From the NCBI GenBank assembly GCA_012513545.1, contig JAAZCB010000996.1, forward strand, positions 1 through 8,638: a stretch of DNA of 8,638 bases, given 5' to 3'. The position numbers were made by a program, and so were the translations under genes. Position 1 is the stretch's first letter, and every line of letters begins with the position of its first letter. The notes under the pieces were generated by a model. It searched no databases. It saw only the letters and a program-made list of their open reading frames with translations, and was not told where the DNA came from. This document shows positions 1-6,177 of this stretch, piece after piece. This DNA is from Clostridiaceae bacterium. GTDB taxonomy: Bacteria; Bacillota_A; Clostridia; Acetivibrionales; Acetivibrionaceae.

Positions 1-1
1 G

Positions 2-586
2 GATATGCCTCTAGGCTATGCTGTGGGTAATTCACTTGAAGTAATTGAAGCAATTGAAACACTTAAGGGCAGGGGGCCTGAAGACCTCGAGGAGGTTTCG
101 GTCGAACTGGCTGCCAAAATGCTTGAGCTTGCCGGCAAAGGAGATATTGAGACTTTAAGACGCAAGGCTAAAAGTGTGATTAAGGATGGCAGCGCTTTGG
201 ATAAGCTTGAGAAGATGATAGAGAGGCAAATGGGAGACCCTGGTGTCATTTATGATTACAGTCGTTTTGCAAAGGCTTCAATATCCTATGAATACTTATG
301 CCCTCAGGATGGGTTTATAGCAGGTATAAAAACGGATATGCTTGGTATAGCATCAATGATACTTGGTGCAGGAAGAGAGACTAAGGAAAGTATAATTGAT
401 CCTTCAGCAGGAATTGAGTTTTTTGCAAGGAAGGGAATGAAGCTCAATAAAGGTGATCTGGTTGCTGTTCTTCACACAAACAGAGAAGAAAAGCTGTCTG
501 AAGCCCTGGAGGTTTTAAAAACGAGTATAGTAATATCTGATAATATGCCTGATAAAAGACCTTTGATACTTGAATATGTAAATTAA
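2..586 (+). CDS. pdp: Pyrimidine-nucleoside phosphorylase, C-terminal part (5' end outside window)
   Basis: This is the last ~194 codons of a thymidine/pyrimidine-nucleoside phosphorylase, a cytoplasmic nucleotide-salvage enzyme that splits uridine or thymidine with phosphate into base and (deoxy)ribose-1-phosphate. The frame is open from base 2, so the first visible ATG (5) is internal; family members are about 430 residues. Seen: a GYAVGNSLEV segment directly at the left edge, matching the conserved GxAxGNxLEV stretch of the alpha/beta domain, then a helical part, then the typical C-terminal domain (about residues 91-170 counted from the ATG at 5) with the signature LGAGR at 120-124 and IDPSAGI at 131-137. 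Around residues 75-78 the usual QGGD is read as QMGD. Clostridial and bacillar genomes often place this gene just before dacF, as here. No terminator is evident after the stop, so some read-through into dacF is possible. deoA is an alternative symbol. Confidence 0.93.
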   Translation, partial: DMPLGYAVGNSLEVIEAIETLKGRGPEDLEEVSVELAAKMLELAGKGDIETLRRKAKSVIKDGSALDKLEKMIERQMGDPGVIYDYSRFAKASISYEYLCPQDGFIAGIKTDMLGIASMILGAGRETKESIIDPSAGIEFFARKGMKLNKGDLVAVLHTNREEKLSEALEVLKTSIVISDNMPDKRPLILEYVN

Positions 587-757
587 TAGCTTGAATGGAA
601 TATATCACAGTTAAGACTTGGTACCCTTATCCTTGTAATAAAGTCAATGAACATATTGCTAAAACAATTCTTCATATCATAAATAAAAAAGTATATTAGG
701 ATAAGTTTTTGCATAAAAATCTACTAGTATAGTGTTTCTCAAATACCTTATCAGGTA

Positions 758-798
758 AAATCCTCTAAACCCATTAAAACATTGGGTCTCCAGGATTT
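758..798. other. Imperfect inverted repeat in the pdp-dacF gap
   Basis: AAATCCT (758-764) pairs with AGGATTT (792-798), and ACCCA (769-773) pairs with TGGGT (783-787). The two helices are separated by a symmetric 4 x 4 internal loop and closed by a 9-base loop. No T-run follows, so it does not look like an intrinsic terminator. It sits about 60 bases upstream of the dacF start and could be a leader structure or a protein-binding site. The rest of the gap (587-859) is AT-rich, and I could not find a convincing promoter in it. Confidence 0.45.
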
Positions 799-844
799 AA
801 TACTGCTATGGTGTTTTATGAATACGCTGACAGTGAAAATAGCC

Positions 845-852
845 AGGAGGGG
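845..852 (+). promoter_or_regulatory. Strong ribosome binding site deciding the GTG start of dacF
   Basis: AGGAGGGG lies with the AGGAGG core ending 9 bases before the GTG at 860. No ATG in frame is similarly placed, and the signal peptide begins exactly at this GTG, which fixes the start. Confidence 0.85.
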
Positions 853-859
853 TCCTTAA

Positions 860-2071
860 GTGTTAAAAAGGGTTTTGTTCAGTTATTTAGTTATTGTGGT
901 AGTCTTATCAAATATTCTAATGTTGTCTGTGTATGCACTTCCTAAAGAGCATGAATTTAATGCTCAGACTGTAATAAAAATAATGTCAGGTACAAATATA
1001 TCAGAGTTGAAGGCTAAGGCGCTAACCCTGATTGATGCATCAACCGGGCAGGTTTTATATGAAAAAAATAGTGACGAAAGACTGCCAATAGCCAGTGTAA
1101 CAAAGGTTATGTCAATGCTTCTTATTATGGAAGCGCTTGACTCCGGTAGAATCAGCATGGAGGATATGGTGACGACATCAGAATATGCTGCCGGTATGGG
1201 TGGATCACAGGCGTATATTGAGCAGGGAGAACAGTTTCAGGTAAAAGAGGCATTAAAAGCAGTTGCGCTTCATTCTTCAAATGATGTGACGGTTTCTCTT
1301 GCTGAATTAGTTGCAGGAAGTGAAGAATCCTTTGTCGTTATGATGAATGAAAAGGCAAAAGAACTGGGTATGAAAAATACAAAGTTTCTTGATTGCACAG
1401 GTTTGACCGATATTGACCATTACAGCAGTGCTCACGATGTTGCCTTGATGTCGAGGGAGCTTGTAACGAAACACCCCAGGATACTTGAATTTACATCCAT
1501 CTGGATGGATACATTCAGAGATGGTAAATTTGAACTTGTCAATACCAATAGGCTTGTAAGATTTTACAAAGGTGAAGTAGACGGACTAAAGACTGGATTT
1601 ACGAATGCCGCAGGATTCTGTTTAGCTGCTACGGCTAAAAGAAATGGTATGAGACTTATATCCGTTGTATTGGGTGAAGCTGATACAAACACAAGGTTTG
1701 CCGAATCAAAGAAATTACTGGACTATGGTTTTGCAAATTATGAATCAATTCAGGTAAATAACAAAGGAGATGAAGTCTCTGAATTTGATGTCAAAAAGGG
1801 TATAAACAGAACTGCAAAAGCCCTTTATGCAAATGATGTTAAACTCCTCCTTTCAAGAGGCGAGAAGGGAAATGTAAAAAACGAAGTAAAGCTGGAGGAA
1901 TCCATTAGTGCACCTGTAAAAACAGGGCAGAAGGTTGGAGAGGTAATCTATAGTGTCAATGATAAGGAAATTGCCAGAGTTGACCTTGTATCAGACAGGG
2001 ATGTTGATAAGGCATCTTTTGGAAGGCTATTTGTAAAGATGGTTTTAAGCTGGTTTAATGTTGGAAGGTAG
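860..2071 (+). CDS. dacF: D-alanyl-D-alanine carboxypeptidase (DacF/PBP5-type)
   Basis: This is a low-molecular-weight penicillin-binding protein of peptidase family S11 (403 aa). It removes the terminal D-Ala from peptidoglycan pentapeptides outside the membrane. An N-terminal signal peptide (hydrophobic residues about 5-24, probable cleavage after VYA at 26) precedes the catalytic domain. All three active-site motifs are present: SVTK (Ser79, Lys82), SSN (139-141) and KTG (244-246). A PBP5-type C-terminal beta domain follows at about 290-380. The last ~18 residues (SFGRLFVKMVLSWFNVGR, 386-403) form a likely amphipathic membrane-anchoring helix, as in PBP5/DacA. Start is GTG with a strong AGGAGG site. 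The position just after a pyrimidine phosphorylase matches the dacF locus of spore-formers; in Bacillus subtilis dacF is a forespore gene, but I see no clear sporulation promoter here. The symbol rests on context; dacA or dacB naming is possible. Terminated by the hairpin at 2111-2147. Confidence 0.94.
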   Translation: MLKRVLFSYLVIVVVLSNILMLSVYALPKEHEFNAQTVIKIMSGTNISELKAKALTLIDASTGQVLYEKNSDERLPIASVTKVMSMLLIMEALDSGRISMEDMVTTSEYAAGMGGSQAYIEQGEQFQVKEALKAVALHSSNDVTVSLAELVAGSEESFVVMMNEKAKELGMKNTKFLDCTGLTDIDHYSSAHDVALMSRELVTKHPRILEFTSIWMDTFRDGKFELVNTNRLVRFYKGEVDGLKTGFTNAAGFCLAATAKRNGMRLISVVLGEADTNTRFAESKKLLDYGFANYESIQVNNKGDEVSEFDVKKGINRTAKALYANDVKLLLSRGEKGNVKNEVKLEESISAPVKTGQKVGEVIYSVNDKEIARVDLVSDRDVDKASFGRLFVKMVLSWFNVGR

Positions 2072-2110
2072 AATAAGATTGATTAGTGAAAATATTAGAA
2101 ATATAATGGT

Positions 2111-2147
2111 GCCGTGCAGGTGTTGTGAATTGCTCGGCTATTTTTTT
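2111..2147 (+). terminator. Intrinsic terminator after dacF
   Basis: GCCG-T-GCA (2111-2118) pairs with TGC-T-CGGC (2131-2138) with one T-T mismatch and a 12-base loop, followed by TA and seven T residues (2141-2147). It begins 40 bases after the dacF stop, in the right orientation for ending that transcript. The stem is short and interrupted, so efficiency may be moderate. Confidence 0.7.
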
Positions 2148-2191
2148 CACTTTTTTTGCAATTCTATTTACAATATTCATGATTATATTAC

Positions 2192-2239
2192 TGGCCTATA
2201 AAAAGAGTTGTTTTTACAGCAACTCTTTTTTAAAGGCCA
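2192..2239. terminator. Long hairpin, second (possibly bidirectional) terminator
   Basis: AAAAAGAGTTG (2200-2210) and CAACTCTTTTT (2220-2230) form a perfect 11-bp stem with a 9-base loop. TGGCCT (2192-2197) and AGGCCA (2234-2239) extend it below a small internal loop. The A-run and T-run inside the arms give it the shape of an intrinsic terminator in both directions. It probably backs up the first terminator and insulates the following operon. Confidence 0.75.
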
Positions 2240-2254
2240 TAAAAAAGACTTCTA

Positions 2255-2283
2255 TTGAATTTATCTACAAAATATGTTATTTT
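2255..2283 (+). promoter_or_regulatory. Candidate sigma-A-type promoter for the MoxR-DUF58 operon
   Basis: TTGAAT (2255-2260, 4 of 6 to TTGACA) is followed after 17 bases by TATTTT (2278-2283, 4 of 6 to TATAAT). It lies right after the terminator hairpin. Transcription from it would start near 2290, leaving a ~53-base leader before the ATG at 2343 and excluding the in-frame ATG at 2286. Identified by eye only, in AT-rich DNA where chance matches are common. Confidence 0.4.
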
Positions 2284-2333
2284 AGATGGGTAAACAAACA
2301 ATAGTATGTAAATTTCAAGTTAAACAGAAGATT

Positions 2334-2338
2334 GGGGG
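2334..2338 (+). promoter_or_regulatory. G-rich ribosome site favouring the start at 2343
   Basis: GGGGG sits 4 bases before the ATG at 2343. The longer alternative start at 2286 has no recognisable Shine-Dalgarno sequence, and its extra 19 residues (including VCKFQVKQK) do not resemble the family N-terminus. The spacing is a little short, so this is a moderate argument. Confidence 0.5.
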
Positions 2339-2342
2339 CAAC

Positions 2343-3404
2343 ATGAATCAAAAAAATTTTGAACTAAAACCGATGAGGATTGGTGATGTTCTTGATTATT
2401 CTATAGAGGTTTTTAAATCAAATTTCAAAAACCTGTCATTATTGGTTCTTTTGCTTTATCTGCCCTGGGTGTTTATATATTCGCTGGTTACAGGAAAATT
2501 ACTTGGTGATCAGGCTTCCTTTTATGCCGATATATTTTCAGCCGCAATTTTTCAGAGTAATTATGTTGAAGATATCGGAAGGTTTAATGAGTTACAGAAT
2601 AATAGCATATTTACCAGCATTTTAGCCCAATTGGTGAGTTTACTCCATTATGGGTATAAGATAACAATTGAACTTGTTTTCAATGCTGCAGTTATAAGAA
2701 TAATATACTCACATATAGTAAAAGGAAATGCTTATAAATATGATTTTAACGGAATTAAAGGGTTAATCAGGGACAGTTTTAAATACCTTCCCAGAATGAT
2801 GGGAAATGCTGCTTTGTTTTTTGTAATTTTTTATATCGCATATTTTGTAATGATATTAATAGCAGTGATCACAGCTGTTATACCTATAATGGTAATTGTG
2901 ACTACTGCTCCGGACAGCGTCTTTTCTGTTGTTGCTGTTATCGTTATTGCTTTATTGGTTTCTGCAGGCTTAGTGCTTGCGTTGTCTTATGTAATGGCAA
3001 GGGTTATATTTGGAGCACATGCTATTGTAATTGAAGGCTATAGTGTTACTGAAAGTATAAAAAGGAGTATGGCACTCACAAAGGGAAATTACTGGAGGGT
3101 TGCTCCGGCATGTATTTTTGCTGCAATATTGTTTTTCCTTGTAGGAAACATGTTTTCTACTTTATCGGTGTTATTCCTATTTATAAATGATAATTTATTC
3201 AGGCTTATGTATACAGTTACTGAGGTTATTGGAGCTTTTATGTATCCGTTTGTAATGGTGTTTCTGACAGTTCTTTTTGTAAGTATTAAGATCAAAAATG
3301 AAGGTCTGGATTTAGAGATTAAAGTTGATAAGCTGCTTGAAGGAAAAAGTCAGAAACAATATACAGAGTACGGCATACTTGATGAGGGGTCGACTGATGC
3401 ATAA
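2343..3404 (+). CDS. Polytopic membrane protein, GPDPase-membrane-domain-like
   Basis: A 353-residue integral membrane protein of unknown activity, first gene of the operon. After a polar start (LKPMRIGDVLDYSIEVFK) I see hydrophobic segments at about 31-50, 92-122, 155-187, 195-218, 254-280 and 291-316. The stretch at 225-252 (GAHAIVIEGYSVTESIKRS, then LTKGNYWR) and the C-terminal IKIKNEGLDLE (315-325) resemble the conserved parts of membrane proteins related to the glycerophosphodiester phosphodiesterase membrane domain. That domain is non-catalytic, and no phosphodiesterase catalytic domain is present, so no enzyme function is claimed. Such proteins commonly accompany DUF4129, DUF4350, MoxR and DUF58 genes. 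An in-frame ATG at 2286 would add 19 residues but lacks a ribosome site and overlaps the likely promoter. The 3' end overlaps the next gene by 8 bp, indicating translational coupling. Confidence 0.75.
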   Translation: MNQKNFELKPMRIGDVLDYSIEVFKSNFKNLSLLVLLLYLPWVFIYSLVTGKLLGDQASFYADIFSAAIFQSNYVEDIGRFNELQNNSIFTSILAQLVSLLHYGYKITIELVFNAAVIRIIYSHIVKGNAYKYDFNGIKGLIRDSFKYLPRMMGNAALFFVIFYIAYFVMILIAVITAVIPIMVIVTTAPDSVFSVVAVIVIALLVSAGLVLALSYVMARVIFGAHAIVIEGYSVTESIKRSMALTKGNYWRVAPACIFAAILFFLVGNMFSTLSVLFLFINDNLFRLMYTVTEVIGAFMYPFVMVFLTVLFVSIKIKNEGLDLEIKVDKLLEGKSQKQYTEYGILDEGSTDA

Positions 3405-4095
3405 TTTTTTTAGCATGAGTTTTGTTTATTTATATATTATTACTTCTGCCAATGAGGAGGAAGTAAAGAAAAAACTTGAGGAAATTCTTAACTCTAAAGA
3501 GTTCTCACAAGAGGGTAGTAAAAAGACTGATTTTTTTGCTGAACTTCGTGAACGCTTTCATGAGTTCATAAAGGAGCTGTTTGATAAGCTTAATGTATCA
3601 CAAAAAATGGACAGCTTATTTTATGGTAAGAACGTTTCACCGGGTATGCTGCTTTTTATAAAGATAGCAGCACTGGTGCTGTTAATAGCTGTAATTGCGT
3701 TTATTGTTTTCTTCATTTTCAGAGGCCTTAAAAGTTCAAAGAAGTTTAAAAAAGATGAAGATTCTATAATTCTTAATACTATTAAGGACCCGGATATTTT
3801 ACTGGAAAAGGCTGTGAAGTTCAGGGATGCAGGGGATCTTGACCAGGCATTAAGGTATTTGTATATAGCTTTACTTATTAACTTTAACACACTTAACTTT
3901 ATAAAGATTAACAAATCAAAGACAAACAAACAGTATCTCATGGAAATTTATTCAAGTAAGCCTGAAATATACGGTTCAGTGGCAGATTTTACGAATGACT
4001 TCAATTTACACTGGTATGGAAGGAAAAAGGTTGAAAGGGCAAAGTTTGATTTTTGGTTTAGTAAATATGACAATTTGATAAAAGGAGAGGTTTAG
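3397..4095 (+). CDS. DUF4129 domain membrane protein
   Basis: A 232-residue protein with a short hydrophobic N-terminus (about 4-17, possibly a weak signal or anchor), a charged region with LEEILNSKEF (27-36) typical of the segment ahead of the membrane span, one clear transmembrane helix (about 86-109), and a C-terminal DUF4129 domain (about 134-225). The domain shows the helical repeat KFRDAGDLDQALRYLYIALL (141-160), a conserved Thr (176) and the HWYGRKK signature (205-211). The topology suggests an extracytoplasmic N-terminal part and a cytoplasmic DUF4129 domain. Molecular function is unknown; the family goes with MoxR/DUF58 clusters and some transglutaminase-like proteins. GAGGGG at 3384-3389 lies 7 bases before the ATG at 3397, so this start is preferred over the in-frame ATG at 3325, which is deep inside the previous gene. 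The start overlaps the previous stop by 8 bp. Confidence 0.85.
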   Translation: MHNFFSMSFVYLYIITSANEEEVKKKLEEILNSKEFSQEGSKKTDFFAELRERFHEFIKELFDKLNVSQKMDSLFYGKNVSPGMLLFIKIAALVLLIAVIAFIVFFIFRGLKSSKKFKKDEDSIILNTIKDPDILLEKAVKFRDAGDLDQALRYLYIALLINFNTLNFIKINKSKTNKQYLMEIYSSKPEIYGSVADFTNDFNLHWYGRKKVERAKFDFWFSKYDNLIKGEV

Positions 4096-4096
4096 G

Positions 4097-5134
4097 GTGA
4101 TGAAAAAAAGAATCAAAAAGTCAGCAGTATATATTGGCATCATCCTAATTATTATTATTGCAGGTCTTGTTTCTTTTGATGTAAAGACAGAGTTTGAACA
4201 GGATATCGATTATTCGAGTTACAGTACTAAAGGCAACGGATCAAAAGTATTGTATCTGCTTGCAGGTAAGATGGGTTTTGATGTGAGAAGGTATACTCGT
4301 CAGTCGAGGTTTTTGCCTGATAAATCGACAATTGTTGTGTTTGCTCCGGACACTGAAAAATTTAATGACCCTGCGGAACAAAAATATCTTAAAGAGTGGT
4401 TAAGTGATGGAAATTCAATGATTTTAATCGATAATATGTATAATTACGAGGAAAACTTTGATCTTAAAGAATTTTCAGGGTCAAGCCGGAAACAGTTTGG
4501 TGAATTTGGTGAGAACTATATTTTCAATATCGGAAAAGGCAAGATTATTTTTCTTGAAGAATATGAGTTTTATACAAACGAAGGTATTAGGATACTAGAC
4601 CCAGGAGTTTTGTTTATTGATGCATTATATGCATCTTCACACAAGAAGGTGCTCTTTAACGAGTTTTATCATGGAGTAGGTAATGAGAGTGCCAGCCTTT
4701 GGGATTTATTGAATTCCGGCGGAAGAATTGCTCTTATCCAGATTTTAGTCGCTCTTTTAGTTTACTTATATGTTATTTCAAGGAGATTTGGAAAGCCGCT
4801 TGTGGTGTTTGAGACAATTAAACGCAAGGAGAATGAAAATCTTTTTGCACTTTCAAATTTGTATACTAAAGCCGGAGCGTATAACCTTGCACTTTCAATA
4901 TATATGGAAAATTTGACCAGGGAACTGGCAAAGTTTTTGGGATTTGGTACGGGTAATGCAGATAAAAATGAGCTTATGGCAGCAGCTGCTGCAAACAGAG
5001 TGTTGAAAGATATGGCTGTTGGGGAAGTAATAAGAGAAAGTGAAATCTTAATAGAAACCCGGAGCAGAGACTCAAAAAAGTTTATTGGTCTTTTTGCAAG
5101 ACTTGAGGACATCAGAAAGGAGATTAAGTCATGA
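4097..5134 (+). CDS. DUF4350 domain membrane protein
   Basis: A 345-residue protein with an N-terminal transmembrane anchor (about 9-26), a large extracytoplasmic alpha/beta domain (about 35-208), a second transmembrane helix (about 211-228), the RRFGKPL motif just after it (229-235), and a helical cytoplasmic tail rich in alanine and charged residues. The first domain carries the DUF4350 pattern: GSKVLYLLAGKMGFDVRRY (48-66), the IVVFAPD strand (79-85), a strand ending in ILIDN (109-113) and NEFYHG (188-193). The fold resembles a glutamine-amidotransferase-like domain in related proteins, but I see no catalytic cysteine, so a structural or binding role is more likely. The start is GTG at 4097 or ATG at 4100; AGGAG at 4083-4087 fits the GTG slightly better. 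It begins 1 base after the DUF4129 stop and overlaps the MoxR start by 4 bp (ATGA). Confidence 0.85.
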   Translation: MMKKRIKKSAVYIGIILIIIIAGLVSFDVKTEFEQDIDYSSYSTKGNGSKVLYLLAGKMGFDVRRYTRQSRFLPDKSTIVVFAPDTEKFNDPAEQKYLKEWLSDGNSMILIDNMYNYEENFDLKEFSGSSRKQFGEFGENYIFNIGKGKIIFLEEYEFYTNEGIRILDPGVLFIDALYASSHKKVLFNEFYHGVGNESASLWDLLNSGGRIALIQILVALLVYLYVISRRFGKPLVVFETIKRKENENLFALSNLYTKAGAYNLALSIYMENLTRELAKFLGFGTGNADKNELMAAAAANRVLKDMAVGEVIRESEILIETRSRDSKKFIGLFARLEDIRKEIKS

Positions 5135-6123
5135 GCGAATATATGAATGAAAAGGAATTGGAATCAACCGCAACAACCTTTACTAAAGAAAAAACAAGGG
5201 CAATAATTGAGGAGGTATCAGCAGTTGTAGTCGGGCAGTACGAATTTATTGAAAGCATTGTTATTGCACTTTTCACTGGCGGGCATGTACTGGTTGAAGG
5301 CGTTCCCGGACTGGCAAAGACACTGGCTTCTAAGGTTGTAGCGAAAACTATCAGGGCTGATTTCAAAAGAGTCCAGTTTACACCTGACCTTATGCCTGCA
5401 GATATAATTGGTACCAAGGTTTATGACCAGAAGAACGGGGAATTTTACCTAAAAAAGGGGCCGCTTTTTACAAACATATTTCTGGCGGATGAAATAAACA
5501 GAACACCTCCTAAGACTCAGGCTGCTTTATTAGAGGCAATGGAGGAGCGTTCAATAACAATAGACGGTCAGACACATAAGCTTGATGAACCTTTTATGGT
5601 TCTTGCCACGCAAAATCCTGTAGAATATGAGGGCACATATCCACTTCCGGAGGCTCAGGTTGACAGGTTCTTTATGAAGTTGGTGGTAAATTATGTTCCG
5701 CAGAAATTTGAAAATATCCTGCTGCAAAAATACAACACCGGTTTTAACGCCAAAGAGCTTGAAAGTCAGAAAATAAATAAGATATGTGATTTTGAAGATA
5801 TAATAAGATGCCGGAAGGAGATAGATGCTGTCCAGGTTTCTGATGAAATCATTAATTATATTACTTCAGTAATCCGAGCAACAAGGAATTCTCCAAACCT
5901 TATACTGGGTGCAAGTCCGAGAGCGTCAATTGCGCTTCTTCTTGCATCAAAAACATATGCTGCCATGCACGGAAGGGGATTTGTAATTCCTGAAGATATT
6001 AAGGATCTGGCATTACCTATCTTAAGGCACAGGATAATACTTAAGCCTGAAGCGGGAATTGACGGACTTGGTAATGATGATGTAATAAAGAGTATACTGT
6101 CAAAGGTTGAAGTGCCCAGATAG
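5131..6123 (+). CDS. MoxR family AAA+ ATPase
   Basis: A complete 330-residue MoxR-type AAA+ ATPase, a cytoplasmic ATP-driven remodelling factor or chaperone probably acting on membrane or metal-binding partner proteins. Visible motifs: Walker A GVPGLAKT (57-64), the family segment VQFTPDLMPADIIG (81-94), Walker B IFLADEINR (116-124, Asp120/Glu121), TPPKTQAALLEAMEE (125-139), sensor-1 ATQNP (159-163), the LPEAQVDRF arginine-finger region (Arg179) and sensor-2 GASPRAS (260-266, Arg264) in the C-terminal lid. All catalytic residues appear intact and the length is normal. AAAGGAG at 5116-5122 lies 8 bases upstream and the ATG overlaps the DUF4350 stop (ATGA), so translation is probably coupled. 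The partner is very probably the DUF58 protein encoded next, the classical MoxR neighbour. The paralogous names yeaC or ravA are not warranted. Confidence 0.96.
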   Translation: MSEYMNEKELESTATTFTKEKTRAIIEEVSAVVVGQYEFIESIVIALFTGGHVLVEGVPGLAKTLASKVVAKTIRADFKRVQFTPDLMPADIIGTKVYDQKNGEFYLKKGPLFTNIFLADEINRTPPKTQAALLEAMEERSITIDGQTHKLDEPFMVLATQNPVEYEGTYPLPEAQVDRFFMKLVVNYVPQKFENILLQKYNTGFNAKELESQKINKICDFEDIIRCRKEIDAVQVSDEIINYITSVIRATRNSPNLILGASPRASIALLLASKTYAAMHGRGFVIPEDIKDLALPILRHRIILKPEAGIDGLGNDDVIKSILSKVEVPR

Positions 6124-6163
6124 TCCATTTCAAATAGTTGCATGGAATTTAATGTACATGAAA

Positions 6164-6170
6164 AAAGGAG
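6164..6170 (+). promoter_or_regulatory. Ribosome binding site deciding the DUF58 start
   Basis: AAAGGAG ends 7 bases before the ATG at 6178. The longer in-frame ATG at 6142 has no such site, and its 12 extra residues are polar and unlike the family start, so 6178 is chosen. Confidence 0.8.
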
Positions 6171-6177
6171 TGCAAAG

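Noticed and set aside
709..733. TTGCAT (709-714) with TATAGT (728-733) as a sigma-A promoter for dacF
   Set aside because: The spacer is only 13 bases, too short for a normal promoter, and no better -35 element is present at 16-18 bases.
819..850. TGAATA at 819-824 as a -35 element of a forespore (sigma-F/G) promoter for dacF
   Set aside because: No matching -10 element (CATACTA or GG-rich form) occurs 15-18 bases downstream, and the site would put the transcript start at or past the ribosome site.
2343..3404. Calling the first operon gene a glycerophosphodiester phosphodiesterase
   Set aside because: Only the membrane-domain-like part is present; no catalytic TIM-barrel motifs were found.
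4762..5417. Minus-strand open frames opposite the DUF4350 and MoxR genes
   Set aside because: They are low-complexity Ser/Ala/Phe-rich complements of well-supported plus-strand genes, with no ribosome sites or recognisable domains.
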